A DNA stretch of 64,000 bases from Chitinophagaceae bacterium (GTDB taxonomy: Bacteria > Bacteroidota > Bacteroidia > Chitinophagales > Chitinophagaceae). The notes under the pieces are model-generated. The model did not search any database. It was not told where the DNA came from and saw only the letters and a list, made by a program, of their open reading frames with translations. Where the stretch lies: contig JADKKA010000022.1 of the NCBI GenBank assembly GCA_016720745.1, forward strand, positions 434,001 through 498,000, given 5' to 3'. Positions 54,051 through 62,700 of the stretch are shown here, piece by piece (the stretch's first letter is position 1; each line of letters opens with the position of its first letter). The position numbers and the translations under genes were made by a program.

Positions 54051-55385
54051 ATGAATTTATTCCAAAAAAGAAATGTGTTGTTATCGGCCTCCGCACTGGC
54101 GGTTGCTGCCCTGCTGGCGGGGACTACCCTGCGAAATGATCATACCGGAAAGCGGGATATTAAATGTTGTGACAATCCGGATATGAATCATGTGTGTGTG
54201 ATGAAGACTTTCCTGGGACTGGATACCACGCAGGAAAGTAAACTGATCAGTACATTCAAAACGCCGGAATTAGTAGAGGAGTCAGTGAAAAAAGGATTGG
54301 TATGGATGGACAAGGCCCAGGCACCCGATGGTGGTTGGGGAGCCGGCAGTCATTATAACCAGAACGTACGTGATCCGCATGCCGTGCCCAGTGATCCGGC
54401 AACCACTTCACTGGTGGCCATGTCGCTGCTGCGAACAGACAATACACCGGATAAAGGAACTTATACGGCCAATCTGTCGAAAGCCACAGAGTTTTTGCTG
54501 AAAGCCGTTGAACAATGTCCGGATAACCAGCAATACCTCACCTTACTGGAGAATACCCAACCGCAGATCAAACTGGGAAGGAATATTGATGTGATCCTCA
54601 CCGCTCAGTATTTTACCAATCTGCTCCGCTATGAATTCAGTGATACAAAATTGCGTGCAAGGGTAGAGAAAGCCCTGGATAAATGTATTGCCCGGATTGA
54701 AAAAGGACAGGACAAAGATGGCAGCTGGCGCGATGGCGGCTGGGCCCCGGTATTACAATCGGCCCTGGCCAATAATGCGTTGGAAAGTGCCGATGAAGTG
54801 GGTCGCACGGTGAATAAGGATGTAATGAAAAAAAGCCGTGATTACCAGAACGGCAATTTCGATACCAAGACCAATGCCGCGGTTACAGATAAAGCTGCTG
54901 GTGTAATGCTCTATGGATTATCCAGTACCACCCGTGCGAGTGCCAAGGAATCCAAAAGGGCTAAAGAACTGGTGGAAAAAGCCAAGAAGGAAGGAAAGAT
55001 CAAGGATGATAAAGTAACGGAAGACAATCTGAAAGAAGCAGGCGTGGATGTAGTGGAAGCGAAGCAACTGGTTACGGCCTATTCAATTAATCAGGCTTCC
55101 CAGTCGCAGTCTGTAAGAGAAGATGTGATGCGTGGCTTTGGCAATAACGGGGGAGAGGAATACATGAGCTTCCTGATGACAGGGGAAAGTGTGCTGATGC
55201 AGGGTGGGGAGAACTGGAAGACCTGGTACGATATGATGAGTGGCAAGCTCCTGAATATCCAGAATACTGATGGTAGCTGGAATGGTCACCACTGTATAAC
55301 CAGTCCTGTTTTTTGTACCGCCACCTGTTTGTTAATACTTTCTATCCATAAGGATATGCAATTCTCCATGAAACAGCATCAATAA
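54051..55385 (+). CDS. Exported alpha/alpha-toroid protein (prenyltransferase/squalene-cyclase-like repeats)
   Basis: 444 residues with a hydrophobic N-terminal segment (about 8-26) as signal or anchor. Repeats of the squalene-cyclase/prenyltransferase type: GLVWMDKAQAPDGGWGAG, KGQDKDGSWRDGGWAP and LNIQNTDGSWNGHHCITSPVFCTATCLLIL (QxxDGSW boxes). A charged insert (about 300-345) separates the last two. The catalytic DxDD of cyclases is not seen, so a binding or non-terpene role is likely. 95 bases downstream of the VWA gene on the same strand; ends at a strong terminator. Confidence 0.8.
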   Translation: MNLFQKRNVLLSASALAVAALLAGTTLRNDHTGKRDIKCCDNPDMNHVCVMKTFLGLDTTQESKLISTFKTPELVEESVKKGLVWMDKAQAPDGGWGAGSHYNQNVRDPHAVPSDPATTSLVAMSLLRTDNTPDKGTYTANLSKATEFLLKAVEQCPDNQQYLTLLENTQPQIKLGRNIDVILTAQYFTNLLRYEFSDTKLRARVEKALDKCIARIEKGQDKDGSWRDGGWAPVLQSALANNALESADEVGRTVNKDVMKKSRDYQNGNFDTKTNAAVTDKAAGVMLYGLSSTTRASAKESKRAKELVEKAKKEGKIKDDKVTEDNLKEAGVDVVEAKQLVTAYSINQASQSQSVREDVMRGFGNNGGEEYMSFLMTGESVLMQGGENWKTWYDMMSGKLLNIQNTDGSWNGHHCITSPVFCTATCLLILSIHKDMQFSMKQHQ

Positions 55386-55417
55386 TACTGATCATTTAAC
55401 AGCCGGTTAGTGATTTC

Positions 55418-55450
55418 GGGGCTGGTGTCTACCAGCCCCCCTTTTTTTTT
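55418..55450 (+). terminator. Strong intrinsic terminator after the toroid gene
   Basis: GGGGCTGGT (55418-55426), loop GTCT, ACCAGCCCC (55431-55439), then nine T. Closes the VWA-toroid transcript 32 bases past the stop codon. Confidence 0.92.
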
Positions 55451-55478
55451 AAGACTCCTTTCTACCAAATCAACGCTT

Positions 55479-56633
55479 ATGAAACTAATCTTTACGCTAC
55501 TTAGTTTTTCATTTTTTGGAACCTTACAGGCACAGTTCGAGGCCATTGTTTCCCGGATCAGGGCTGAGCCAATCCGGAAAATAACATTACCAGTATTTAG
55601 AGGCTGCGGAACCTATAGAAATGGGATACTGAGCCAAACTGTATTTCCTGATGACAGCATACCACCTGTAAGACGATCTCTGAAAGGGCTTGAATTACCA
55701 GTCAGGGTAACCATTCATTCCAACCTGTTGGATACCGGATCATCAATACCATTAATCCAGATAAAAGCACCTAAAACTTGCCGGGTAATTTTTCGCTGTG
55801 GTGCAATACAAATACCAGCTGAGCCGATACTGCTGGTAGATGGAAATCTGGTTGATTCTTTTAGCTATTTACAAAAAATTCCAGTCAGTGAAATAGATCA
55901 GATTGATTCTTTAAAAGGGCCTGCTGCCACCGCCATTTTTGGCTCTCATGCTGTACGTGGAGCATTTTTTGTTACAACAAAGAAATCAGGAATCCGGAAC
56001 ATGGTGATCCGTGATTTTCAGGATCAGCAACCCGTTCCCCGTGCAACAATCAGGTTTATTTCAGCAGATAGAAAAGATACGCTTATGTTTTTCGCCAATG
56101 ATAGTGGTATATTGGTAACCGATCGGCTTAAAAGGGAAATGAATTATCAGGTATCCATCAGTGCCAGTGGTTACCGGCCAATCTCCTTTTCCTATAAAAA
56201 CAAATTGGCGCAGGCCAACCCTGATGAATGGTTGCTACAACGTAATCTGATCACCAATCAGGAAGTTGTTATTGTGAATTATATTCATTGGAAGACCAAA
56301 AGAATCTCCTGCTGTGTATCAGGCATCACCCGATGTGAAAAACATCAGGTATTGACAGCTTCAGGTAAAAAAGAAACAAAGGCCTTCCCCAATCCCGCCC
56401 GGCCCGGACAAACAGTAACCATTGAACAGCATTTGGAATCCGATGAAAAAGTATCCCTGCAGGTTTTCAATGCGGCGGGAACACAGATGGGTAACTGGAA
56501 TATGCCGGCCAGTAAGGGTGTCAACCAATTACGTTTTACCAGCGGCCAGCACTGGGCTGCCGGAACCTATTTTTTCCGTATCCTTTATGCAAACGGAAGG
56601 GTGGCTGCATCCGGTACAATAATCATTCAATAA
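55479..56633 (+). CDS. Small secreted protein with a TonB-plug-like domain and T9SS type A sorting signal
   Basis: 384 residues from ATG at 55479 (signal peptide MKLIFTLLSFSFFGTLQAQ); the frame is open further upstream but overlaps the terminator. Residues about 125-175, LLVDGNLVDSFSYLQKIPVSEIDQIDSLKGPAATAIFGSHAVRGAFFVTTKK, match the core of TonB-receptor plug domains, yet no barrel follows. Next is a carboxypeptidase-regulatory-like segment (about 180-235). The C-terminus from AFPNPARPGQTVTI to GTIIIQ is a T9SS type A signal. Five bases separate it from the next gene: one operon. Confidence 0.75.
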   Translation: MKLIFTLLSFSFFGTLQAQFEAIVSRIRAEPIRKITLPVFRGCGTYRNGILSQTVFPDDSIPPVRRSLKGLELPVRVTIHSNLLDTGSSIPLIQIKAPKTCRVIFRCGAIQIPAEPILLVDGNLVDSFSYLQKIPVSEIDQIDSLKGPAATAIFGSHAVRGAFFVTTKKSGIRNMVIRDFQDQQPVPRATIRFISADRKDTLMFFANDSGILVTDRLKREMNYQVSISASGYRPISFSYKNKLAQANPDEWLLQRNLITNQEVVIVNYIHWKTKRISCCVSGITRCEKHQVLTASGKKETKAFPNPARPGQTVTIEQHLESDEKVSLQVFNAAGTQMGNWNMPASKGVNQLRFTSGQHWAAGTYFFRILYANGRVAASGTIIIQ

Positions 56634-56638
56634 TTCCC

Positions 56639-58069
56639 ATGGCAAAGAAATTTCAACTGAATATCCCGGAACCCTGTCATGAAGACTGGGACGGCATGAC
56701 CCCCGTTGAGAAAGGTAAGTTTTGCGGTTCCTGTCAGAAGCAAGTGATCGATTTCAGTACCATGAGCGACCGGGAGCTGGCCCAGTTTTTTAAGAAGCCT
56801 TCAACGGGTTCTGTCTGCGGCCGATTCATGACCGATCAGTTGGAAAGAGATTTTGAAATCCCGAAAAAAAGAATCCCCTGGCTCCGTTACTTTTTTACTA
56901 TGGCCATTCCCGCCTTTTTCCTTTCCCTTAAATCAGTTGCTGCTAAAACCCAGGGTCAGATCCGGGTGAAAAGATCAGGAACAGACACCACAGGTAAAAG
57001 GATTTATGGCGAATTAAAAACCATGGGAATGGTTAGTAAGCCCGTTTTTATCCGTCCCGTTAACAAAGATACCAGTGGCAAAAAAGCAAAGGATCCGGTT
57101 TGCAATGATCTTATAATGGGTAAACCATCATTTGAAACCATCAAAGGAGAAATATTCCAGCAGGATCCGGCTGAGAATATTATTGTAAAGGGCAGGGTTG
57201 TCAATGCCAATGGTGAAGCACTGGTAGGGGTGATGGTCCAGGTAAAAGGGAAAAAGACTGCAGTTGTCACCAATAAAACCGGGCATTTTGAAATCAAAGT
57301 GATCAATGGTGAATCGATAGATTTTTTTATGCTAGGTTACGGGCAGGATAGCCGGGTCATCACAACAAAACAACCGCTTGAAATCGTACTGCGGCCGGAA
57401 GTGATCGTTGTTACCGCAGGAATGGTTGTTGTTCGCCGGGATCAGGAACCTGTTATTCGTTTACAGGTGCAGGATGAACAGAAGAATCCTGTTCCATTTG
57501 CCAGCATAGAGATTGATGGTAAGGTTATACTTGCAGCAGATCAATCAGGTATTGCAGAAATCAAAGGCAAAAAAGTGAAAACAGCCCATGAAATCAATAT
57601 TACAGCTGTCGGTTACCTGCCTCAGACACTGGAGCAAAAGAACTGCAACAAATCCGGAGCAACACAGGTGGTAACCTTAAAAGCCAAAGCGGACTTACCC
57701 GAGGTGGTGCTCAAATCTACCTATGGCATGTACAGAAAAGGGCTTGTGTCAGGGACTGTGAGTGTCCGAGACACCAGATATACGAAAATCAATAAAGCGG
57801 TAAAGCCTCCGGCACTGACGATTTATCCTAATCCGGTCCATCGCGGTGAACAACTGAATCTGCAATGGAATGTTGAAAAGGAAGGCTATTATCGTTTCCA
57901 GGTGTTGAATATGGCCGGTCAAATTGTAATGGATAAAAACATATGGATGGATCCGAATGCTACTACGATCAGTCTTCCCCTGCCTTCATTACCCGCAGCC
58001 CAATACTGGTTATTGATCACAGGGCAGGATGATGGCAAGAAGGTCAGTGGTAAATTTATCGTGCAATAA
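56639..58069 (+). CDS. Cys-motif/membrane protein with carboxypeptidase-regulatory domains and T9SS type A-like C-terminus
   Basis: 476 residues. The N-terminus has no signal peptide but the motif PEPCHEDWDGMTPVEKG, then FCGSCQKQVIDFS (Cys13, Cys29, Cys32), a putative small metal-binding domain common in Bacteroidota. One TM helix follows (about 82-100, WLRYFFTMAIPAFFLSLKSV). Two carboxypeptidase-regulatory-like domains (about 185-260 and 278-350) come next. The C-terminal 85 residues (LTIYPNPVHRGEQLNLQWN to GKFIVQ) look like a T9SS type A signal. Topology is puzzling: a cytoplasmic Cys domain with an export signal at the far end. Confidence 0.75.
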   Translation: MAKKFQLNIPEPCHEDWDGMTPVEKGKFCGSCQKQVIDFSTMSDRELAQFFKKPSTGSVCGRFMTDQLERDFEIPKKRIPWLRYFFTMAIPAFFLSLKSVAAKTQGQIRVKRSGTDTTGKRIYGELKTMGMVSKPVFIRPVNKDTSGKKAKDPVCNDLIMGKPSFETIKGEIFQQDPAENIIVKGRVVNANGEALVGVMVQVKGKKTAVVTNKTGHFEIKVINGESIDFFMLGYGQDSRVITTKQPLEIVLRPEVIVVTAGMVVVRRDQEPVIRLQVQDEQKNPVPFASIEIDGKVILAADQSGIAEIKGKKVKTAHEINITAVGYLPQTLEQKNCNKSGATQVVTLKAKADLPEVVLKSTYGMYRKGLVSGTVSVRDTRYTKINKAVKPPALTIYPNPVHRGEQLNLQWNVEKEGYYRFQVLNMAGQIVMDKNIWMDPNATTISLPLPSLPAAQYWLLITGQDDGKKVSGKFIVQ

Positions 58070-58071
58070 AT

Positions 58072-58970
58072 TCATTTAAATCCCGGGTGAAACTGCTCCA
58101 GTGTTTTGCGCAAAAATTCCCGGTCCAGATGCGTATAAATTTCAGTGGTGGTGATACTGGCATGTCCCAGCATTTCCTGCACCGCACGCAGATCGGCGCC
58201 GCCCTCCACCAGGTGACTGGCAAAGGAATGCCGGAAGGTATGGGGTGAAATGGTTTTATGGATACCGGCTTTAGCCGCCAGGTCGCGGATAATATAAAAG
58301 ACCATGACCCTGGATAATTTTCCTCCCCTGTTATTCAGGAATAAAATATCCTCACAACCTTTTTGCGGATTGAGTTGTACCCGGATACTGTTCCTGTAAA
58401 TATTGATGTATTTGATGGCACTGCTGCCAATGGGTACCAGTCTTTCTTTATCACCCTTCCCCGTTACCCGGATAAAACCTACATCGAGATAGAGATGGGA
58501 AATTTTAATCCCACCAGTTCACTCACCCTGAGGCCGCAGCTGTACAGGGTTTCCAGCATGGCTTTGTTTCTTCCTCCCTCGGCCTTGCTCAGGTCAATAG
58601 CGGCAATCATTTTTTCTATTTCATCAAACCGAAGGGTGTCGGGTAATTTCCGGCGCAGTTTAGGCGCTTCCAGCAGGGTAGTGGGATCGGTTTTGGAGAT
58701 ATCTTCCAGCTGGCAATATTTATAAAATGCACGAATACCGGAAATGATCCGGGCCTGCGAACTGCCGGTCATGCTTAAATCCGCAATCCATTTCAGGAAT
58801 TGTTGCAGGTGTTTGAGCTGAATCCCTGATGGATTTTCGGTGATGCCTTTATCAATCAGGAATTGAGTGAGGTGTTCGATATCCCGCAGGTAGGCCTCCA
58901 CGGAATTGGGAGATAAAGATTTCTCCAGCTGCAGGTAGGCTTTGAATCCTTTTTTATAGGGTTCCCACAT
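58072..58970 (-). pseudogene. xerD: xerD tyrosine recombinase split by a one-base frameshift
   Basis: Two frames together encode a normal-length (about 299 aa) XerD-type recombinase. The N-terminal SAM-like domain (FKAYLQLEKSLSPNSVEAYL) and catalytic Arg (SCGLRVSELVGLKF) are in the first frame, from ATG at 58970. Past about 58500 the reading continues one base out of phase: SHLYLDVGFIRVTGKGDKER, HTFRHSFASHLVEGG, LGHASITTTEIYTHLD. All catalytic residues (Arg, Lys, His-x-x-Arg, His, Tyr) remain. The break lies in the short homopolymer AAAATTTCCC, so a sequencing error is as likely as true inactivation. Role: resolves chromosome dimers at dif. Confidence 0.85.
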
Positions 58971-58971
58971 T

Positions 58972-59056
58972 CGTCTGACGTTTTACGTCTGACGATTTTC
59001 GTCTGACGTTTAAATTCCTATCACTGACGTCTAAAATCTTACCCCTGACGTCTACT
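58972..59056. repeat. TGACGTCTAAA-type degenerate tandem array
   Basis: Repeats of CGTCTGACG and TGACGTCTAAAATCTTA with variable joints (GTCTGACGTTTTACGTCTGA, then CACTGACGTCTAAAAT, CCCTGACGTCTAC). It fills the 87-base gap between the lipoprotein gene stop and the xerD start codon. Confidence 0.7.
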
Positions 59057-59057
59057 A

Positions 59058-59708
59058 CTACTCCAGCGTAATCTTCTTTTCCAACTCCTTCCACTCATTC
59101 TCGATTTTAACCTTCACCCAGATTCTGTCGGGGGTTACATTGACTGAATCGATGTATTCGTGAATGGCATCGTAGTCGATATCCAGGGCTTTGCCAAATG
59201 TCATCATGGCTTTTTTGCCTGATTTGGTTTCTTCCACATAAATATTTCCCCGGTCGGTATAGGCTACCATATGAGCATCTACCGCAAACTTTTTATCAAA
59301 GTTGTTGATAGCGCTGGTTCTTTTATTGATAGTTCCAGTTTTATTAAACGGCAGTTTGATGGAATAACCACGGCCGGTCAGGCAATCATTGAACAGAATA
59401 TATGCGGCAGATGTATCATCCACAATTACCCGGATATAATCTTTATTAAAATTTACTGTAGCAAAACCAAAACCGGTATTCAGGATACCACTCATTGATT
59501 TATGACTGCGGATGATATTTTCGGGTTTGCAGTTTTTAGTACTGATATAAATAAAGGGAGCCAGTTTATGTTCAGCCGTGTACCGGATAGTGTCTGTGAG
59601 GCAGCCGGTGTCACAAAATGTAGCCGGAGCATCCGAGGAACCCGATTTGCAACCGGAAACAAAAACTACAAAAAGGATGGCAGCCAAAACGGAAATACGA
59701 ACGCGCAT
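59058..59708 (-). CDS. Hypothetical lipoprotein
   Basis: 216 residues from ATG at 59708, chosen because it starts the lipoprotein signal (MRVRISVLAAILFVVFVSGC; an in-frame ATG eight codons earlier exists). Lipobox VSGC. The mature protein has paired cysteines (FCDTGC, NCKPE, NDCLTGRG) and a C-terminal alpha/beta part (DIDYDAIHEYIDSVN, RIWVKVKIENEWKELEKKITLE). No family recognised. Upstream of xerD on the same strand across a repeat array. Confidence 0.7.
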   Translation of the reverse strand: MRVRISVLAAILFVVFVSGCKSGSSDAPATFCDTGCLTDTIRYTAEHKLAPFIYISTKNCKPENIIRSHKSMSGILNTGFGFATVNFNKDYIRVIVDDTSAAYILFNDCLTGRGYSIKLPFNKTGTINKRTSAINNFDKKFAVDAHMVAYTDRGNIYVEETKSGKKAMMTFGKALDIDYDAIHEYIDSVNVTPDRIWVKVKIENEWKELEKKITLE

Positions 59709-59813
59709 ATGTATGAATTTTATGTATGACAAATGTAGTCATTGCAGGTTAACGGACAATAAACCGGAGGCCCGGGCATTTTTTCATTTATTCATTTCCC
59801 TTATCTTCGGCGC

Positions 59814-60416
59814 ATGGCACAAAAAGAACCCGTTAATCTTCGCTCTTATAAGAAGAAAATGTTATTGGACAGGAACAGTTTCAGGAGATTCCTTACCCGC
59901 ATTGAAAAAAATCCCATCCGTGGCCTGGAGCCGGTGACACCGGCCCTGGAGAAAAGAGTATGGGAGGATATTGACTGCCTGAACTGCGCCAACTGCTGCA
60001 AAACAATGACTCCTACTTTTACGCCCGCGGATATGAAGCGGATCTCCGCCCACCTGGGCATGACCGAAGAAGATTTTAAAAAGAAATGGTTGTATAAAGA
60101 GCGGAGCAGTGGCGACTGGATGAATAAAAAGGAGCCCTGTCAGTTTCTGGATACAAAGACCAATATGTGTAATATTTATGAAGTAAGGCCGGCGGATTGT
60201 GCAGGTTTCCCACACCTGCAAAAAAAGCTCAAGGATTTTATTCATATCCATAAACAGAATGTGGAGTATTGTCCCGCTACCCATAAAATGGTGGAAAAAA
60301 TGAAACAATGGGAAAGTGGTGAACTCATCATCACTCCTGTGGAAAAAGAAAAAGCATTAGCCCGTTCCAAAAGAAAGGAAGATATGTCCATGAATTCCGG
60401 ACCCGTTACCTACTGA
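59814..60416 (+). CDS. YkgJ family cysteine-cluster protein
   Basis: 200 residues, cytoplasmic. Conserved cysteines DCLNCANCCK (first cluster), PCQFLDTKTNMCNIYEVRPADCAGFP (second) and EYCPATH (last): the CxxCxxCC...C...CxxY..RPxxC pattern of the YkgJ/UPF0153 family, thought to bind zinc or an iron-sulfur cluster. Function unknown. Convergent with yraN, 6 bases apart. Confidence 0.9.
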   Translation: MAQKEPVNLRSYKKKMLLDRNSFRRFLTRIEKNPIRGLEPVTPALEKRVWEDIDCLNCANCCKTMTPTFTPADMKRISAHLGMTEEDFKKKWLYKERSSGDWMNKKEPCQFLDTKTNMCNIYEVRPADCAGFPHLQKKLKDFIHIHKQNVEYCPATHKMVEKMKQWESGELIITPVEKEKALARSKRKEDMSMNSGPVTY

Positions 60417-60422
60417 TTTGTT

Positions 60423-60785
60423 TTAAAGAAACACATCCTCGATCAGGAAAAATTCCGGTTGGCGGTCCGGATCAGGATACACTGTTATAGCCAGGATATC
60501 ATAGCGGATCCAGGGGTGACCGGGATGCCGGAAAAGGTATTCGTCAGCCGCTTTTTGCAGGGACTTAAATTTTTTCCGGGTTACACTGTCTTCCGGATGC
60601 CCCAGTTTTGAATCTTTCCGGGTTTTGACTTCCACAAAGTGCAGAAATTTTCCTTTTGTGGCAATAAGATCGATCTCGTGTTTGCCAAAACGCCAGTTTC
60701 TTTGCACAATGGAATATCCTTTTTCCGTCAGCCATTCTTGGGCCATTTCTTCTCCTTCTTTTCCCAGTTCATTATGATCAGCCAT
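60423..60785 (-). CDS. YraN family (UPF0102) endonuclease-like protein
   Basis: 120 residues, full length for the family. Opens GKEGEEMAQEWLTEKGY; core WRFGKHEIDLIATKGKFLHFVEVKTRK carries the restriction-endonuclease-like E...D...ExK residues. Usually encoded near rnh genes, as here (rnhA lies 2 kb away). Role uncertain, possibly in processing recombination intermediates. Divergent from manA, 35 bases. Confidence 0.92.
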   Translation of the reverse strand: MADHNELGKEGEEMAQEWLTEKGYSIVQRNWRFGKHEIDLIATKGKFLHFVEVKTRKDSKLGHPEDSVTRKKFKSLQKAADEYLFRHPGHPWIRYDILAITVYPDPDRQPEFFLIEDVFL

Positions 60786-60820
60786 GTATTATCTTTACTC
60801 CAATATAAAAATTATTGAGC

Positions 60821-61993
60821 ATGCCGGGCATTTACGTACTGAAAGGAGTAGTGAAACATTATGACTGGGGAGGTAATTCTTTTATCCCTGCCTTATTGCA
60901 GGTACCCAATACGCCGGGAAAGCCATTTGCGGAATACTGGCTGGGGATTCATCCTTTAGGAACCGCCCTGGTGGATACGGGTGGCAGTACCGGAACGGAG
61001 TTATCAGTTTTGACACCCAACCTGCCTTTTTTGTTGAAAATTCTGGATGTAAAAGAAATGCTGTCCATCCAGGTGCATCCCGATAAACAAACAGCAGCAG
61101 AACAATTTGCTGCGGAAGAGGCAGCAGCAATCCCGGCCGATGCAGGGAACCGGAATTATAAGGATCCTAATCATAAGCCTGAACTATCTGTTGCCCTCGG
61201 CGATTTCTGGTTATTGCATGGCTTTAAAAGCAGGGAAGGCATCATCGATTCGCTGCAGCAGGTGAGTGGTCTGGAAGAGTTGCTCCCGGTTTTTCAAGAA
61301 AAAGGACATACCGGATTATATCAGCATATCATGCAAATGCCACAAACAGCAGTCAACCAAATGCTGGAGCCTGTTTTGGCCGGTTTAACGGGGCGTTATC
61401 ATGTAAAAAAGCCGGAGAAGTCGGAGGCTGATTACTGGGTAATGAAGGCTACAAGGAATCATGAACCCGGAATGGATATTGACAGGGGCATTTTTTCTAT
61501 CTACCTGATGAATATTGTGTATTTGAAAAAAGGAGAAGGTATTTTCCAGGAACCTGGTGTGCTGCATGCCTACCTGGAAGGTCAGATTGTTGAAATAATG
61601 TCGAACTCCGATAATGTTTTGCGGGGCGGATTGACCACAAAACATATTGATATCAAAGAATTATTGCGCAATGTTCAATGTGAAGGTATGCAACCGGATA
61701 TCCTGGTCGGGGATCCGGTGAATGAGCATGAACAGATTTACCATACCCCTTATCCTGATTTTAATCTTCGCAAAATTGAACTGGAAGCAGGGGATACTTA
61801 TTCTTTTTTACCGGAACAGGCTGAGCTGATCCTGCTGACCAGTGGAAAAACAGAATTGGATGATGACCGGATTGCCCTTCCTTTAAAAGCAGGCAGCCCG
61901 GCAGCGCTGGTATTCCCGGGAGAGACCGTTTACCTGGCTGCGGCCTCAAAATCAACGATTTTCAGGGCCTCCGGGACTGTTAACAACGGTTGA
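60821..61993 (+). CDS. manA: Mannose-6-phosphate isomerase, class I
   Basis: 390 residues from ATG at 60821. Type I PMI features: KHYDWGGN near the N-terminus, AEYWLGIHP, zinc ligands in LSIQVHPDKQTA (Gln, His), NHKPELSVAL (Glu) and EPGVLHAYLEGQIVEIMSNSDNVLRGG (His, and the substrate Arg). Interconverts fructose 6-phosphate and mannose 6-phosphate, feeding GDP-mannose synthesis for glycans. Cytoplasmic; no linked mannose genes in view. Confidence 0.95.
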   Translation: MPGIYVLKGVVKHYDWGGNSFIPALLQVPNTPGKPFAEYWLGIHPLGTALVDTGGSTGTELSVLTPNLPFLLKILDVKEMLSIQVHPDKQTAAEQFAAEEAAAIPADAGNRNYKDPNHKPELSVALGDFWLLHGFKSREGIIDSLQQVSGLEELLPVFQEKGHTGLYQHIMQMPQTAVNQMLEPVLAGLTGRYHVKKPEKSEADYWVMKATRNHEPGMDIDRGIFSIYLMNIVYLKKGEGIFQEPGVLHAYLEGQIVEIMSNSDNVLRGGLTTKHIDIKELLRNVQCEGMQPDILVGDPVNEHEQIYHTPYPDFNLRKIELEAGDTYSFLPEQAELILLTSGKTELDDDRIALPLKAGSPAALVFPGETVYLAAASKSTIFRASGTVNNG

Positions 61994-62024
61994 TAACTTG
62001 ACCGGTACTTTAGGTCAATTCATT

Positions 62025-62032
62025 TATTTTTG
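62025..62032 (+). promoter_or_regulatory. -7 box of the DUF6580 gene
   Basis: TATTTTTG, a full TAnnTTTG match, 19 bases before the ATG at 62052. A CTTG lies 24 bases upstream (61997-62000), slightly far for the -33 element. Confidence 0.4.
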
Positions 62033-62051
62033 CCTTTTAATACATGTTACT

Positions 62052-62621
62052 ATGAAGGTTAATGGAAGGATATTGTTTTTTACTCTTTTACTGGTGATTG
62101 CGGCAACGGCCTGTAAATTTTTCCTGGGCCCGGATATCACCTGGTCAGGATTTTCACCGGTGATTGCCATCGCTTTGCTGGCTGGGTTTATCATCCCCAA
62201 AAAGGATTTTTCATTCATCCTTCCCCTGCTGGCATTGTTCCTGAGTGATGTGGCAATTCAATTACTGTATCAAACCGGAAATTTTGAATATGCCGGATTC
62301 TATGGTGGTCAGTGGAAAAATTATTTACTCATTCTTTCCGCCACCCTGATTGGCTGGATGGTGAAAGGCGCGAGGTACAGCGGACTGGTTGCCGGTGGGA
62401 TTCTGGCACCTACTGTTTATTTCCTGGCATCCAATTTTATGGTATGGCAGGGAACTTCTGAAGCGGTGTATTCCAGAAATTTTAGCGGACTGATGACCTG
62501 TTATGAAGCGGGTCTTCCTTTCTACAAAAACTCAATGGGTGCCATGCTCGTATTCTTACCACTGTTATTGTTTAGCTACAATTATATCGTCCGGAACAGG
62601 ACTGAGTTAAAACTGGCTTGA
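62052..62621 (+). CDS. DUF6580 family membrane protein
   Basis: 189 residues from ATG at 62052. Five or six membrane helices (about 6-24, 36-52, 56-73, 92-110, 117-135, 165-183). The motif WSGFSPVIAIALLAGF after the first helix is characteristic of this group, which resembles ECF-transporter substrate-binding (S-component-like) proteins. Substrate unknown. Followed by an intrinsic terminator. Confidence 0.75.
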   Translation: MKVNGRILFFTLLLVIAATACKFFLGPDITWSGFSPVIAIALLAGFIIPKKDFSFILPLLALFLSDVAIQLLYQTGNFEYAGFYGGQWKNYLLILSATLIGWMVKGARYSGLVAGGILAPTVYFLASNFMVWQGTSEAVYSRNFSGLMTCYEAGLPFYKNSMGAMLVFLPLLLFSYNYIVRNRTELKLA

Positions 62622-62643
62622 TGCTGCTACAGTAAAAATATAC

Positions 62644-62668
62644 ATCCGCCTCCGGGCGGATTTTTTTT
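62644..62668 (+). terminator. Intrinsic terminator after the DUF6580 gene
   Basis: ATCCGCC TCCG GGCGGAT (62644-62661) followed by T8. It lies 23 bases past the stop codon. Confidence 0.88.
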
Positions 62669-62700
62669 GCGATAAAGGGTCAGGTTTTTGCTGCAGTCAT

